A DNA stretch of 60,021 bases from an uncultured Muribaculaceae bacterium (GCA_947629175.1 CANRCT010000018.1:1-60021); one strand, 5' to 3'; numbered from the stretch's first letter, positions 36,635 through 47,426 are shown. The notes: generated from the letters alone by a model not told the origin. A program made the numbers and translations.

Positions 36635-38107
36635 GTGGAACACCGAATCAGGACATTATACTCTATTACGATCATAGCCATTCTGGCCTTCCTCGCGATG
36701 CAGGTCTATTGGCTGTATAACCGCTATGCGTTTTCCCTCAGTGCGTATGAGGCCGATGCTTTCGAATCTATTGTAAAGGCAGTGGACGGATACAATAAAG
36801 GACGAAAGAACCGGAAAAAATCTGATGAATTATCGAAACGACATCAGACTGAATACAATATCGACTGGGATGTCGACAGCTGTGGCCGGAAGAAGACAAT
36901 AGCTACTGTGACAACCCGTCAATATGTCGCCGAGGAAGTGCTGGGAATAAGCGGTCAGCGCCGCCTCACGACGGAGGAACTGTTGCAGGCGTCGAGAAAG
37001 GTCGCGGATGACCCTTCGCTGAGCGTGACCCGACGCGACTCGTTCGACGTTACTTCCGCGCCCTCTGAGGGAGAGATCTGGGTAGCCATGAAGAATGTGG
37101 AGAATGAGTTTGTATCGCCCCTCTCTGCGGCGGAAATCGACTCCGTGCTTGCTGCCGGAGGAATTGACGCCGACGTCAGCCTGACTGTGACCGACAGCAT
37201 CGCGTGGGCCCCCTCCGTATTGCGGCATGCTTCGGTCATGAAGCCTGCCATTGCCTTGAATGTGCCTTATTCCGAATTGCAGAGAAAGAGCGTCAGGGTG
37301 GAATACCGGTTTCCGGTAGCGGAAATATTCGGCGGGATGGCGGGGACGCTTGTAGTCGTAGCGTTGCTGTCGCTGTTCTTGATAGTATGTCTGATACTTC
37401 AGTTCTCGACCATATTGAAACTATCGCGTCTTGACAGGATGCGCAGCAGTTTCGTTGCTACGATGATCCATGAGCTGAAGCGTCCGATCGCCACTCTGAA
37501 GATGTGTGTGTCGGGTATTGGCAACGAGTCGATGATGGCCGATGTTGAGGTCAGAGACGAGCTGCTCGGCTCCACGCGGTCGGCTCTCGACAATCTGTCG
37601 GCCTATTTCTCCAGGCTGCGCGACATCACGTTCAACGACATCGAACAGATACCGCTGAATATCACTACGTTTGATCTTGCACCGCTGTTTGATGATGCGG
37701 TAGCCTCCACAGCCGTCCCTTACGGCAAGAGCGCCGAATTTCTTAATCATATTGATGCCGGACTGAAGATTTCGGCCGACCGGACCCACCTCCTCAATAT
37801 TCTGACAAATCTGGTGGAGAACGCGGTGAAATATTCCGGAAGCAGAGTTGATGTTACGGCCGAAGCCGCGGTCGGCGCCGAAAGCGTGAACATTTCGGTG
37901 AGTGACACCGGCGACGGCATACCGCGGTCGGACATCGATAAAATCTTCACGCGTTTCTACCGCGGCAAAGCGGCCGGCGGGGAGCAGCCCGGCATCGGCC
38001 TCGGACTGACTTACGTCCGTATGCTCGTAGAGGCCCACGGTGGAAGCGTAGAAGTGGAAAGCGTGGAGGGAGAAGGATCACGGTTCACTATAATTTTGCC
38101 GCAATGA
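36635..38107 (+). CDS. Sensor histidine kinase
   Basis: This 490-residue two-helix membrane kinase has a first helix at about residues 7-29 (LYSITIIAILAFLAMQVYWLY), a periplasmic region of about 200 residues, and a second helix near 235-262. The H-box 'MIHELKRPIATLKM' has His279 as the phospho-acceptor, and the ATPase motifs are 'NILTNLVENAVKYSG', 'SDTGDGIPRSD' and 'GIGLGLTYVRMLVEAHGG'. No clear HAMP domain is seen. It should phosphorylate the response regulator encoded 4 bases into its own stop (ATGA overlap). The start is GTG 36635; no ATG occurs before the first helix. The divergent GLPGLI/TonB genes are likely targets (inference). Confidence 0.9.
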   Translation: MEHRIRTLYSITIIAILAFLAMQVYWLYNRYAFSLSAYEADAFESIVKAVDGYNKGRKNRKKSDELSKRHQTEYNIDWDVDSCGRKKTIATVTTRQYVAEEVLGISGQRRLTTEELLQASRKVADDPSLSVTRRDSFDVTSAPSEGEIWVAMKNVENEFVSPLSAAEIDSVLAAGGIDADVSLTVTDSIAWAPSVLRHASVMKPAIALNVPYSELQRKSVRVEYRFPVAEIFGGMAGTLVVVALLSLFLIVCLILQFSTILKLSRLDRMRSSFVATMIHELKRPIATLKMCVSGIGNESMMADVEVRDELLGSTRSALDNLSAYFSRLRDITFNDIEQIPLNITTFDLAPLFDDAVASTAVPYGKSAEFLNHIDAGLKISADRTHLLNILTNLVENAVKYSGSRVDVTAEAAVGAESVNISVSDTGDGIPRSDIDKIFTRFYRGKAAGGEQPGIGLGLTYVRMLVEAHGGSVEVESVEGEGSRFTIILPQ

Positions 38108-38796
38108 GCAGAGCGATCAGAATACTCCTTGTTGACGACGACCTGAAAAACTCGATGCTTCTGAAGCGTTTTATCGAAGCTGAATGTTACGAGGTAGGTT
38201 ATGCGTCCGACGGAATAGCGGGACTGGCCATGTATGAGTCGATGCGGCCCGATCTGATATTGCTCGATATAAACATGCCGGGCATGGACGGATTCGAACT
38301 GGCGCGCATTATCAGGAAAACCGACAGGCGCGTAATTATATTCTTTCTGACCGACCGCACCGACAAGGTCGACCGTCTGCGTGGATTTTCTCTCAAAGGC
38401 AACGACTACATCCCGAAGCCGTTTTATCCGGAAGAACTGTTAGCCCGCATCAGTGAGCGGCTTGACATCATGGTTGGACACAGGGATGAGGAATACCGGA
38501 TTGGCGATACGGTTTTCAGGCCGGATCTCGCATCGCTCACATATCGTGGCGAGACACATTCTCTGTCGGTGAGGCAATCCGAGATTCTTCAGCTTCTTGC
38601 CGAAAATCTCGGCCGGGTGGTGGAGCGCGATGTCATTCTGGAGCGGATATGGGGCGATGCGAGCTATGCCAACTCGCTTGCCCTCAACGTGCAGATCACC
38701 TATTTGCGGCGCCTGCTGGCCGACGACCGGTCCGTAGCCATCACCTCGATCAAGCGCCGGGGCTACACGCTCACGGCCGGGCGGGGGGGCGGCTGA
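38104..38796 (+). CDS. OmpR-family response regulator
   Basis: This 230-residue regulator has an N-terminal receiver with the acidic pocket 'VDDD' (10-13), phospho-acceptor Asp55 (LLDINMPG), Thr83 and Lys105 (IPKPF). The C-terminal winged helix ('SVRQSEILQLLAENLGRVVERDVILERIWG', 'LNVQITYLRRLLADD', 'ITSIKRRGYTL') binds DNA. It pairs with the kinase upstream (4-base overlap). Nearly the last codons form a run of seven G (38783-38789), where slippage would only change the final few residues. Confidence 0.93.
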   Translation: MSRAIRILLVDDDLKNSMLLKRFIEAECYEVGYASDGIAGLAMYESMRPDLILLDINMPGMDGFELARIIRKTDRRVIIFFLTDRTDKVDRLRGFSLKGNDYIPKPFYPEELLARISERLDIMVGHRDEEYRIGDTVFRPDLASLTYRGETHSLSVRQSEILQLLAENLGRVVERDVILERIWGDASYANSLALNVQITYLRRLLADDRSVAITSIKRRGYTLTAGRGGG

Positions 38797-38848
38797 CGCT
38801 CCGCTCCGGCGGCGCGCGGGCCCCATCCCCCCCGGATGCGTCAGCCGC
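38789..38848 (+). terminator. Possible terminator of the kinase/regulator operon
   Basis: GCGGCTGACGC (38789-38799, containing the stop codon) pairs with GCGTCAGCCGC (38838-38848), an 11-bp stem around a very GC-rich 38-base loop that can fold further. There is no T-run, so termination is uncertain. Confidence 0.4.
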
Positions 38849-38885
38849 GCCAAATTACCGGAGAATTTAACGCCAAATTACCGGA
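38848..38885. repeat. Two 15-bp direct repeats upstream of uvrA
   Basis: CGCCAAATTACCGGA occurs at 38848-38862 and again at 38871-38885, spaced 23 bases start to start. The AT-rich core stands out in a GC-rich gap. They lie about 95 bases upstream of the uvrA -7 box and could be operator sites or a leftover local duplication. Confidence 0.8.
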
Positions 38886-38980
38886 TTTGTTGGCGGCCGC
38901 CGCTCCGCCCGAAGTCTTAATAATGGCAAACGGGGCGCAAAAGGGCCGCGCGACAGGGGCGTGAACCGGCGGAAAATTCG

Positions 38981-38988
38981 TAACTTTG
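38981..38988 (+). promoter_or_regulatory. Promoter -7 box abutting the uvrA start codon
   Basis: TAACTTTG (38981-38988), 6 bases before ATG 38995. No TTTG at the usual upstream distance. It rules out the in-frame TTG at 38986, which lies inside the box. Confidence 0.55.
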
Positions 38989-38994
38989 CAGGCT

Positions 38995-41832
38995 ATGCAG
39001 AGACCTGAAGAGAAGCGCCGCCCGCAGCCGACGGCGGCGCAGCCAAATATCGCGGCGCGCGGAGTGCGCGTCAACAATCTCAAGGGCGTCGACGTGGAGA
39101 TACCGCGCGGACGCATGACCGTCATCACCGGGCTCTCGGGCTCGGGCAAGTCGTCGCTCGCCTTCGACACGCTCTATGCCGAGGGGCAGCGGCGCTACGT
39201 GGAGTCGCTCTCGGCCTACGCCCGTCAGTTTCTGGGCCGCATGCCCAAGCCCGACGCCGACTTCATACGCGGCCTCCCGCCGGCCATAGCCATAGAGCAG
39301 AAGGTCAGCACGCGCAATCCGCGCAGCACCGTAGGCACCGCCACGGAGATCTACGAATATCTGCGCCTGCTGATGGGGCGCGTAGGGGTGACCCGCGATC
39401 CGGCCACAGGCGAGAGGGTAGCGAAGCATACGGTCGACGACGTGGTGGGCGCGGCGTGGAGCTGCCCGGAGGGGACGCGCCTGATGGTGAGCGCTCCGCT
39501 GACGCTCCCCGAAGGGCGCCCGATGGCCACGCAGCTCGACGTATATCTCAAAGGGGGCTACTCGCGCATGCTCCACGACGGAGAGCCGGTGGATATCGCC
39601 GACCTGCTATCGGCTCCCGACTCTGTGCCCTCCTCGTCCGAGGGATGGGAACTGCTGGTCGACCGCCTGACAGTCAGCGCCGATCCCGACGAGAAGAGCC
39701 GTCTGGCCGACTCGGCGGAGACCGCTTTCTTCGAGGGGCACGACGCGCTGACGCTGACGCTCTACGACGCAGAGGAGCCCCGAAGGCTCCAGTTCTCCAA
39801 GCGGTTCGAGGCCGGCGGCCGGCAGTTTACGGAGCCGAGCGACCTGATGTTCAATTTCAACAATCCCTACGGTGCGTGCCCCCGGTGCGAGGGATTCGGA
39901 CGGGTCATCGGCATCAGCGAGGATCTTGTGGTGCCCAACCGTACGCTCTCGGTCTACGACGACGCCGTGGCCTGCTGGCGCGGCGAGAAGATGGGGCAGT
40001 GGAAACAGATGGCCATAGCCGCCTCCGGCGCCGCGGGATTCCCGATCCATACCCCCTACGACAAGCTGACGCCGCAGCAGCGCGACTGGCTGTGGCATGG
40101 CGGCGCGGGGGGCTTCGAGGGGATCGACGGATTTTTCAGGATGGTGGAGGAGAATCTCTACAAGATACAGTATCGGGTGATGCAGGCACGCTACCGGGGC
40201 AAGACGGAGTGTCCGCTCTGCCACGGCTCGCGGCTGCGCGCCGACGCGGCCTACGTCAGCGTCGGAGGCAAGACGATAACCGACATGGTCGGCATGCCGG
40301 TCGACGAGCTGCTCCGCTTCTTCGAGCACATAGAGCTCTCCGAGGCCGATCGAGAGATAGCGCGGCGCCTGCTGACGGAGATCACCACCCGGCTCCGCTT
40401 CCTCTCCGACGTCGGACTCGGATATCTGACCCTCGACCGCAGGGCCGACTCCCTCTCGGGCGGCGAGAGCCAGCGCATCAACCTGGCCACACAGCTCGGA
40501 AGCAGCCTCGTAGGGTCGCTCTACATACTCGACGAGCCGAGCATAGGGCTTCATTCGCGCGACACCGACCGCCTGATCGGAGTGCTCCGCCGCCTGCGCG
40601 ACATCGGCAATACGGTGGTCATCGTAGAGCACGACGAGGAGATAATCCGCGCGGCCGACCATCTGATCGACGTCGGGCCCGACGCCGGACGTGGAGGAGG
40701 CCGCATCGTCAACGAGGGCGCGCCCGGCAGTCTGCCCGACGTCCCCGGAAGCTATACGGCCGCATATCTCAACGGCCACATGGCTATTGCCGTGCCTGCG
40801 CAGCGACGCCGCTGGCGCGACTATATCGAGGTGAAAGGCGCCAGAGAGCATAATCTCAAAAATATCGACGTGAAGTTTCCGCTCGGAGTCATCACGGTGG
40901 TCACCGGAGTGAGCGGCAGCGGCAAGTCGACCCTCGTGCGCGACGTGCTTTATCGCGCACTGGCGCGCCGGTTTGATATCCCGGTCGATGCTCCCGGCGC
41001 TTTCGACTCTCTCGAAGGCGACCTCCACCGGGTAGAGGCCGTGGAGTTCGTCGACCAGAATCCTATCGGACGCTCTACCCGCAGCAATCCCGCCACATAT
41101 CTCAAGGCCTACGACGAGATACGCCGCCTCTATGCCGATCAGCAGGGGGCCAGGCAGATGGGCTTCGGTCCGGGCTATTTCTCGTTCAATGCCGAGGGAG
41201 GACGCTGCGAGGAGTGCAAGGGCGAGGGGAAGATCACCATCGAGATGCAGTTTATGGCCGACATCACCGTGGAGTGCGAGGAGTGCCACGGCAAGCGTTT
41301 CAAGCGCGACGTGCTCGACATACTCTACCGCGGCAAGTCGATCTACGATGTACTTGAGATGACAGTCGACGAGGCTATTGAGTTTTTCGGCGAGTCCGAC
41401 GGCCCGACGGAGAAGAAAATCGTCCGCCGCCTTCGTCCGCTCTCCGACGTCGGGCTGGGCTACATAAGGCTCGGACAGAGCTCGTCGACGCTCTCGGGCG
41501 GCGAGAATCAGCGGGTGAAGCTCGCCTACTATCTGTCGATGGAGAAGCCGCGGCCTACGGTGTTCATATTCGACGAGCCGACAACCGGACTGCATTTCCA
41601 CGATATCAATACCCTGATGGATTCATTCGGGCGCCTGATTTCGGCCGGACATACCGTGATCATCATCGAGCACAACATGGATGTCATCAAAACGGCCGAC
41701 CACGTGATCGACATAGGCCCTGAAGGGGGCGATGAAGGGGGCAATGTAGTCTGTTGCGGCACACCCGAAGAGGTGGCCGCCTGCGACGCGTCATATACCG
41801 GCCGCTATCTTAAGGCGAAACTCCATCAATAA
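38995..41832 (+). CDS. uvrA: Excinuclease ABC subunit A
   Basis: This 945-residue damage-recognition ATPase of nucleotide excision repair carries two ABC modules: Walker A 'GLSGSGKSS' (46-54) and 'GVSGSGKST' in the second half, with signatures '[12 protein letters not shown]' and '[12 protein letters not shown]'. Zinc-binding pairs [14 protein letters not shown] and [17 protein letters not shown] are present, as is '[18 protein letters not shown]'. I use ATG 38995 (MQRPEEKRR) rather than a TTG three codons upstream that lies in the promoter. Two membrane-protein genes follow within 3 bases and a 4-base overlap, an unusual operon for uvrA. GC content is very high here, which produces long antisense open frames. 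Confidence 0.95.
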   Translation: MQRPEEKRRPQPTAAQPNIAARGVRVNNLKGVDVEIPRGRMTVITGLSGSGKSSLAFDTLYAEGQRRYVESLSAYARQFLGRMPKPDADFIRGLPPAIAIEQKVSTRNPRSTVGTATEIYEYLRLLMGRVGVTRDPATGERVAKHTVDDVVGAAWSCPEGTRLMVSAPLTLPEGRPMATQLDVYLKGGYSRMLHDGEPVDIADLLSAPDSVPSSSEGWELLVDRLTVSADPDEKSRLADSAETAFFEGHDALTLTLYDAEEPRRLQFSKRFEAGGRQFTEPSDLMFNFNNPYGACPRCEGFGRVIGISEDLVVPNRTLSVYDDAVACWRGEKMGQWKQMAIAASGAAGFPIHTPYDKLTPQQRDWLWHGGAGGFEGIDGFFRMVEENLYKIQYRVMQARYRGKTECPLCHGSRLRADAAYVSVGGKTITDMVGMPVDELLRFFEHIELSEADREIARRLLTEITTRLRFLSDVGLGYLTLDRRADSLSGGESQRINLATQLGSSLVGSLYILDEPSIGLHSRDTDRLIGVLRRLRDIGNTVVIVEHDEEIIRAADHLIDVGPDAGRGGGRIVNEGAPGSLPDVPGSYTAAYLNGHMAIAVPAQRRRWRDYIEVKGAREHNLKNIDVKFPLGVITVVTGVSGSGKSTLVRDVLYRALARRFDIPVDAPGAFDSLEGDLHRVEAVEFVDQNPIGRSTRSNPATYLKAYDEIRRLYADQQGARQMGFGPGYFSFNAEGGRCEECKGEGKITIEMQFMADITVECEECHGKRFKRDVLDILYRGKSIYDVLEMTVDEAIEFFGESDGPTEKKIVRRLRPLSDVGLGYIRLGQSSSTLSGGENQRVKLAYYLSMEKPRPTVFIFDEPTTGLHFHDINTLMDSFGRLISAGHTVIIIEHNMDVIKTADHVIDIGPEGGDEGGNVVCCGTPEEVAACDASYTGRYLKAKLHQ

Positions 41833-41835
41833 GCC

Positions 41836-42864
41836 ATGAAAGCCGACCGCAGCCTGATACTCAAGACGCTGCTGCCGCTCGTGATCGGAGTGGCGGTCGT
41901 GGCGTGGCTGTTCGGCCGCGAGTTCAGTCTGGCCGATCTTGAGCGTATCCCGTGGTCGGGGCGCGCGGTGTGGGCGCTTTCGCTCGCGCTGCTTGCCGTG
42001 GCAGGGCGCGAGTTCGGCCTTGCGTGGCGTTTCCGCATTCTGACCGACGGAAGGCTTAGCCCGATGGCTGCGCTGAGAGTCACCATGATGTGCGAGTTCA
42101 CATCGGCCATCACCCCGACTACTGCCGGCGGAAGTGCCATGAGCGTCTGGTTCATGCATCGCGAGGGGGTGAGCGGCGGCCGGGCGAGCTCGGTCATGCT
42201 CGTCACGCTGCTGCTCGACGAGGGATTTATGGCTGTCGTCTGTCCGCTCGCGCTGATTATTCTCGGGCCGGAAGCCATATTCGGTTTCAGCGGCAGCGGC
42301 GGCTCGGCGGTCGATACAGGGATCCGTGCCGCCTTCTGGGCCGTGTGGGGCGTGACTGTGGCATGGACGCTCGTGCTGTTCACCGCCATAATCCTCCGTC
42401 CGTCGGCGATGAGCGCCTTGCTCCGCAAGCTCTTTGCCAGCAAATGGCTGCGCCGGTGGCAGAAGACAATGGACGGCGTGGCCGACGACCTGCTTGAGAC
42501 AAGCCGCCAGATGCGCGGCATGGGATGGCGCTGGTGGGCAAAGGCCACAGGAGCCACGGCTCTCAGCTGGGTGTCGCGTTTTCTTGTGGTCAACGCTCTC
42601 TTCGCCGCCTTCATCCCCGACGCGCCGCAGGCTCTCGTGCTCGGCCGTCAGGCTGTCGTATGGCTGCTGCTGACGGTCAGCCCCACACCGGGAGGAAGCG
42701 GCATAAGCGAATGGCTTTTTACGACATATTACGGCGATCTTGTCGGCGACAGGTCGATGACTCTTGTGGTGGCCGTCATGTGGCGAATACTGACATATTA
42801 TATTTACCTTGCGGCCGGAGCGGTGGTAATACCCGCCTGGTCGCGTAAGAGACACTTGCAATGA
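41836..42864 (+). CDS. Flippase-like membrane protein (lysylphosphatidylglycerol synthase TM family)
   Basis: This 342-residue polytopic protein has the family blocks 'AGREFGLAWRFRILTDGRLSPMAALRVTMMCEFTSAITPTTAGGSAMSVWFMHREG' and 'LLTVSPTPGGSGISEW'. This is the membrane half of the MprF/LPG-synthase superfamily (UPF0104); without the synthase domain such proteins are thought to move lipids or be lipid-linked flippase-like, but substrates are mostly unknown. It begins 3 bases after uvrA and overlaps the NfeD gene by 4 bases, so all three are probably one operon. Confidence 0.85.
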   Translation: MKADRSLILKTLLPLVIGVAVVAWLFGREFSLADLERIPWSGRAVWALSLALLAVAGREFGLAWRFRILTDGRLSPMAALRVTMMCEFTSAITPTTAGGSAMSVWFMHREGVSGGRASSVMLVTLLLDEGFMAVVCPLALIILGPEAIFGFSGSGGSAVDTGIRAAFWAVWGVTVAWTLVLFTAIILRPSAMSALLRKLFASKWLRRWQKTMDGVADDLLETSRQMRGMGWRWWAKATGATALSWVSRFLVVNALFAAFIPDAPQALVLGRQAVVWLLLTVSPTPGGSGISEWLFTTYYGDLVGDRSMTLVVAVMWRILTYYIYLAAGAVVIPAWSRKRHLQ

Positions 42865-44240
42865 AACGCATCATCACAATGCTGGCGGCTCTGATGCTCG
42901 CCATGGCGGCTACCTGCGGAGCCGCAGTGAAAGTCTATCAGATCAATCTCGACGACGAGATAGGAGCGTCGACATGGCAGATCACACGGGCCGGACTCAA
43001 CGCCGCGCGCGACAATGGCGCGCAGCTGGTGCTCGTACATCTCAATACCTACGGTGGCGAAGTCGGCGCTGCCGACTCGATACGCACCGCTCTGCTTCAC
43101 TGCGGGCTGCCGACAGTGGCGTTTGTCGACAACAACGCCGCCTCGGCCGGAGCGCTGATCGCTCTGGCGTGTGATACGGTCATAATGCGCCCCGACGCCT
43201 CGATGGGGGCCGCCACGGTGGTCAGCGGCGCCGACGGCCAGGCAATGCCCGACAAATATCAGTCGTATATGCGCGGCATCATGCGTGCCACGGCGGAGAG
43301 CCACGGCAAGGTGCTCGGGGCCGACGGCAAGTGGCGGTGGCGTCGTGATCCGGTCATAGCGGAGGCAATGGTGGATCCCCGTGTGAAAGTCGACGGACTC
43401 ATCGACGAGACGCGTGTGCTCACCTTTACTCCCGACGAGGCCATCAGATGGGGCTATGCCGACGGCAAGGCCGACAATGTGGCCGAAGCATTGGCGCAGG
43501 TCGGAGTGGACTCCTTCGAGATCCAGCGCTACGAGCCCACGTGGGTCGACCGTCTGATAGGATTTTTCAGCAGTCCCGGCGTGCAGGCGATCCTGATCAT
43601 GATAATAGTGGGAGGCATCTATTTCGAGCTTCAGACTCCCGGCATGGGATTCCCGTCGATGGCCGCCCTCGGCGCGGCGGTGCTCTATTTCCTGCCCCTG
43701 TATATTTCGGGAGTGGTGTCGAGCTGGATTGTGGTGGTGTTTGTCGTCGGATTGCTGCTGATGCTTCTGGAACTGTTCGTCATTCCCGGATTCGGCATAG
43801 CCGGAATAGCGGGAGGCGTCATGATGGCCGGAGCCGTGTTCTTCGGTCTGTTTGAGAATTTCAGCTTCAGTCTCGGCGGAGTCAGCTCTCTGGCGGTATG
43901 GTACTCTCTGGCCACCATGCTTGTCGGCATATTTCTCGCAGCGGGGTGCATATGGCTGCTGATATCGCGCTATGGCACGCGGCTGACCGGCGGACGCAAC
44001 CAGCTGTTGAAAGAGCAGCATGTTGAGGACGGCTATATAGGTGTTGATATGCGTCTGGCGCGCTATGTGGGCGACGAAGGCGTGACACTGACCGACATGC
44101 GCCCTTCGGGCAAGGTGATGGTCGGCGGAGAGCGTGTCGATGCCGTCTCTGACGACGGATTTCTTGACAGCGGCAGCCGCGTCAGGATCGTACGCTATGA
44201 AAATGCCCAGCTCTACGTGGAGCAAGTTTCCAACAGATAA
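42861..44240 (+). CDS. NfeD-family membrane serine protease (ClpP class)
   Basis: This 459-residue protein has a signal segment (1-21), then a ClpP/SppA-like protease domain: 'NTYGGEVGAADSIRTAL', Ser95 in 'NNAASAGALIALACD', and Lys132 in the following helix, which fit the Ser-Lys catalytic dyad of NfeD proteases. From about residue 235 come four or five membrane helices, then a C-terminal OB-fold-like NfeD domain ('DMRPSGKVMVGGERVDAVSDDGFLDSGSRVRIVRYENAQLYVE'). NfeD proteases are usually paired with a stomatin/flotillin-type protein; none is adjacent here. The gene is the last of the uvrA unit (4-base overlap) and ends at the edge of an AT-rich island. Confidence 0.9.
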   Translation: MKRIITMLAALMLAMAATCGAAVKVYQINLDDEIGASTWQITRAGLNAARDNGAQLVLVHLNTYGGEVGAADSIRTALLHCGLPTVAFVDNNAASAGALIALACDTVIMRPDASMGAATVVSGADGQAMPDKYQSYMRGIMRATAESHGKVLGADGKWRWRRDPVIAEAMVDPRVKVDGLIDETRVLTFTPDEAIRWGYADGKADNVAEALAQVGVDSFEIQRYEPTWVDRLIGFFSSPGVQAILIMIIVGGIYFELQTPGMGFPSMAALGAAVLYFLPLYISGVVSSWIVVVFVVGLLLMLLELFVIPGFGIAGIAGGVMMAGAVFFGLFENFSFSLGGVSSLAVWYSLATMLVGIFLAAGCIWLLISRYGTRLTGGRNQLLKEQHVEDGYIGVDMRLARYVGDEGVTLTDMRPSGKVMVGGERVDAVSDDGFLDSGSRVRIVRYENAQLYVEQVSNR

Positions 44241-44385
44241 GTTACTTTTCTCTCACAAGCTCAATAGTTTCTTTACCAGTAAACGCCGCATTTTACGAAA
44301 TGCCATGGTTCATGATACAATTTTAAGTCCGATAATTGATGATATCAGCGTAAAGATGAAAAACAAGCGCCAAAAGGTTGCTGGT
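44241..44385. other. AT-rich stretch beyond the truncated nuclease gene
   Basis: These 145 bases, between the NfeD stop and the last open codon of the YhcG remnant, have no gene I can support. Frames on both strands are short and none continues the nuclease domain. It is probably decayed or unrelated DNA left by the deletion that removed the nuclease half. Confidence 0.4.
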
Positions 44386-45011
44386 TCATGGAAAAAGAGG
44401 ATGCTCAAGCTCCAGTTCAAGAAGTGGTTCAGTTACGCCAAGAAATCCCATGCAATAGGAATCCTTGAAAGCCTCATTGGCGTATGCGGCCTGAATATCC
44501 GGGAGTGCAATAGCAAAATTGTCTGAAACGTTGGACTCCGGCTGATGCTTGTGCATCTCCAGCTTTATGGCATTAACCAGCAAATCGCAATTCCATCCTT
44601 TTTTGATAGTTCTCTCGGCATAATATCGGATCGCGTTGTCATCATCTTTCAGTTTGGTCATTAACTGATTTATGTGCCGCCAAGGCAAAACTCCAACGCA
44701 GCGTTGGAGTTTTGGATCAGAGAGGTGAAACCGGACGTAATATTTCTTCATCGCCCACAAATTGCTTACCGACTGCCCATTTTGGGATACATCGCTTTCA
44801 AATCAACAGAGAGTCGCCTCACTACGCCATCTCCGTGTGCGCTATCGAGCTAACGCTCATATAGCAGTTGACCAATCCGCCAATACATTTCATTGGATGT
44901 GCTGACAATGGCTCGGGCGGCATTACCTCGCGCGGTTTCAATTACTGCGACAGCTTGTCGCAATATTTCATTATATTCTGATTCGTTGTGAATACGTACA
45001 ACTGTTTCCAT
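44386..45011 (-). pseudogene. Decayed YhcG/DUF1016-type nuclease gene, N-terminal half only
   Basis: From ATG 45011 the frame reads 53 residues (METVVRIHNESEYNEILRQ..., ending 'RIGQLLYER') to a TAG at 44852-44850, then continues in frame as 'LDSAHGDGVVRRLSVDLKAMYPKMG'. Adding one G to the GGG at 44778-44776 restores the next part: 'QSVSNLWAMKKYYVRFHLSDPKLQ', 'LPWRHINQLMTKLKDDDNAIRYYAERTIKKGWNCDLLVNAIK' and 'FLGVTEPLLELELEH'. This order is the N-terminal domain of YhcG/DUF1016 proteins. The C-terminal PDDEXK nuclease domain is missing. So there is one stop, one frameshift and one truncation. The region is visibly AT-richer than its neighbours, consistent with transfer; these genes often travel with restriction systems. 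Confidence 0.85.
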
Positions 45012-45014
45012 ACA

Positions 45015-45022
45015 CAAAGTTA
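45015..45022 (-). promoter_or_regulatory. Promoter -7 box of the YhcG pseudogene
   Basis: TAACTTTG on the reverse strand (45022-45015), with 3 bases to the ATG at 45011. It predicts a transcript starting at the A of the start codon. Confidence 0.5.
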
Positions 45023-45162
45023 ACACTTTTGTTTTGGTTTTCAGCTGTGTGCAGATGCTTCGTCTCTCAGAACAACTGATATAGAATCTATGCCCCGATA
45101 CAATCTCCCGATCACATCAGTTATTTCATAAATGACGTTTTGTCGCGGAGGCTGTTGTGGAT

Positions 45163-47151
<1,989 letters not shown>

Positions 47152-47178
47152 GTAAGGATCGGGTTACGGGGGAGTTGT

Positions 47179-47216
47179 AAAAAATGAAGCCGGTCTTCGT
47201 GAAGAAGGCCGGCTTC
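47179..47216 (-). terminator. Terminator between tRNA-Glu and the ABC-F gene
   Basis: Reverse strand: GAAGCCGG (47216-47209) pairs with CCGGCTTC (47193-47186), extended by an inner CTTC/GAAG pairing across one mismatch, then a run of six T. It ends 28-34 bases before the ABC-F start codon. Confidence 0.85.
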
Positions 47217-47228
47217 TGATTGGGTGAG

Positions 47229-47301
47229 TAGTGAATCCGGGAATCGAACCCGGGTCTCCACCGTGAGAGGGTGGCGTGCTAGGCCACTACACTAAATCAC
47301 C
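47229..47301 (-). tRNA. tRNA-Glu (CTC)
   Basis: A 73-base cloverleaf on the reverse strand. The anticodon stem CCACC/GGTGG encloses CTCTCAC, giving anticodon CTC for glutamate GAG. The D-stem GTGT/GCAC and T-arm CCGGG-TTCGATT-CCCGG are good. The acceptor stem GGTGATT/ATTCACT has a terminal G-U and one U-U mismatch. Discriminator A at 47229; CCA not encoded. Confidence 0.88.
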
Positions 47302-47332
47302 ATTTTTTGTCAGTCTCTCTCGATTGACACTG

Positions 47333-47364
47333 CAAAATTACGCCATTGTTTTGAATTGACCAAA
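47333..47364 (-). promoter_or_regulatory. Consensus promoter of tRNA-Glu
   Basis: Reverse strand: TTTG (47364-47361), exactly 20 bases, TAATTTTG (47340-47333). Both elements match the Bacteroides consensus fully. Transcription should start about 27 bases before the tRNA. Confidence 0.8.
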
Positions 47365-47426
47365 TTTTGCGGTGATTTTTTTGCGGAAAAATGAGCGTTT
47401 ATTGCGCGAGGTGGGAGTAAGACGCT

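Noticed and set aside
38783-38832. G7 (38783-38789) and C7 (38826-38832) runs as a phase-variation switch for the response regulator.
   Set aside because: The G-run is in the last codons, so slippage would change only the tail after an intact DNA-binding domain, and the C-run is intergenic.
38986-38994. TTG start for uvrA three codons before the ATG.
   Set aside because: The TTG lies inside the promoter -7 box, and the ATG at 38995 directly precedes the conserved region.
39607-41601. 664-codon open frame antisense to uvrA.
   Set aside because: uvrA is certain, and high GC at third positions leaves long open antisense frames. The antisense product has no recognisable domain. Similar antisense frames over the TonB receptor (6660-8267) and nuoCD (11089-12621) are shadows too.
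44134-44526. Forward 130-codon frame crossing the end of the NfeD gene.
   Set aside because: It is out of frame with NfeD, antisense to the YhcG remnant, and has no recognisable features.
31892-44852. Two genes with in-frame TAG (kinase at 31892, YhcG at 44850) as a sign of TAG recoding.
   Set aside because: Other genes here, such as the 115-1368 lipoprotein and atpG, end normally at TAG, and the YhcG gene also has a frameshift and truncation. Ordinary mutation is simpler.
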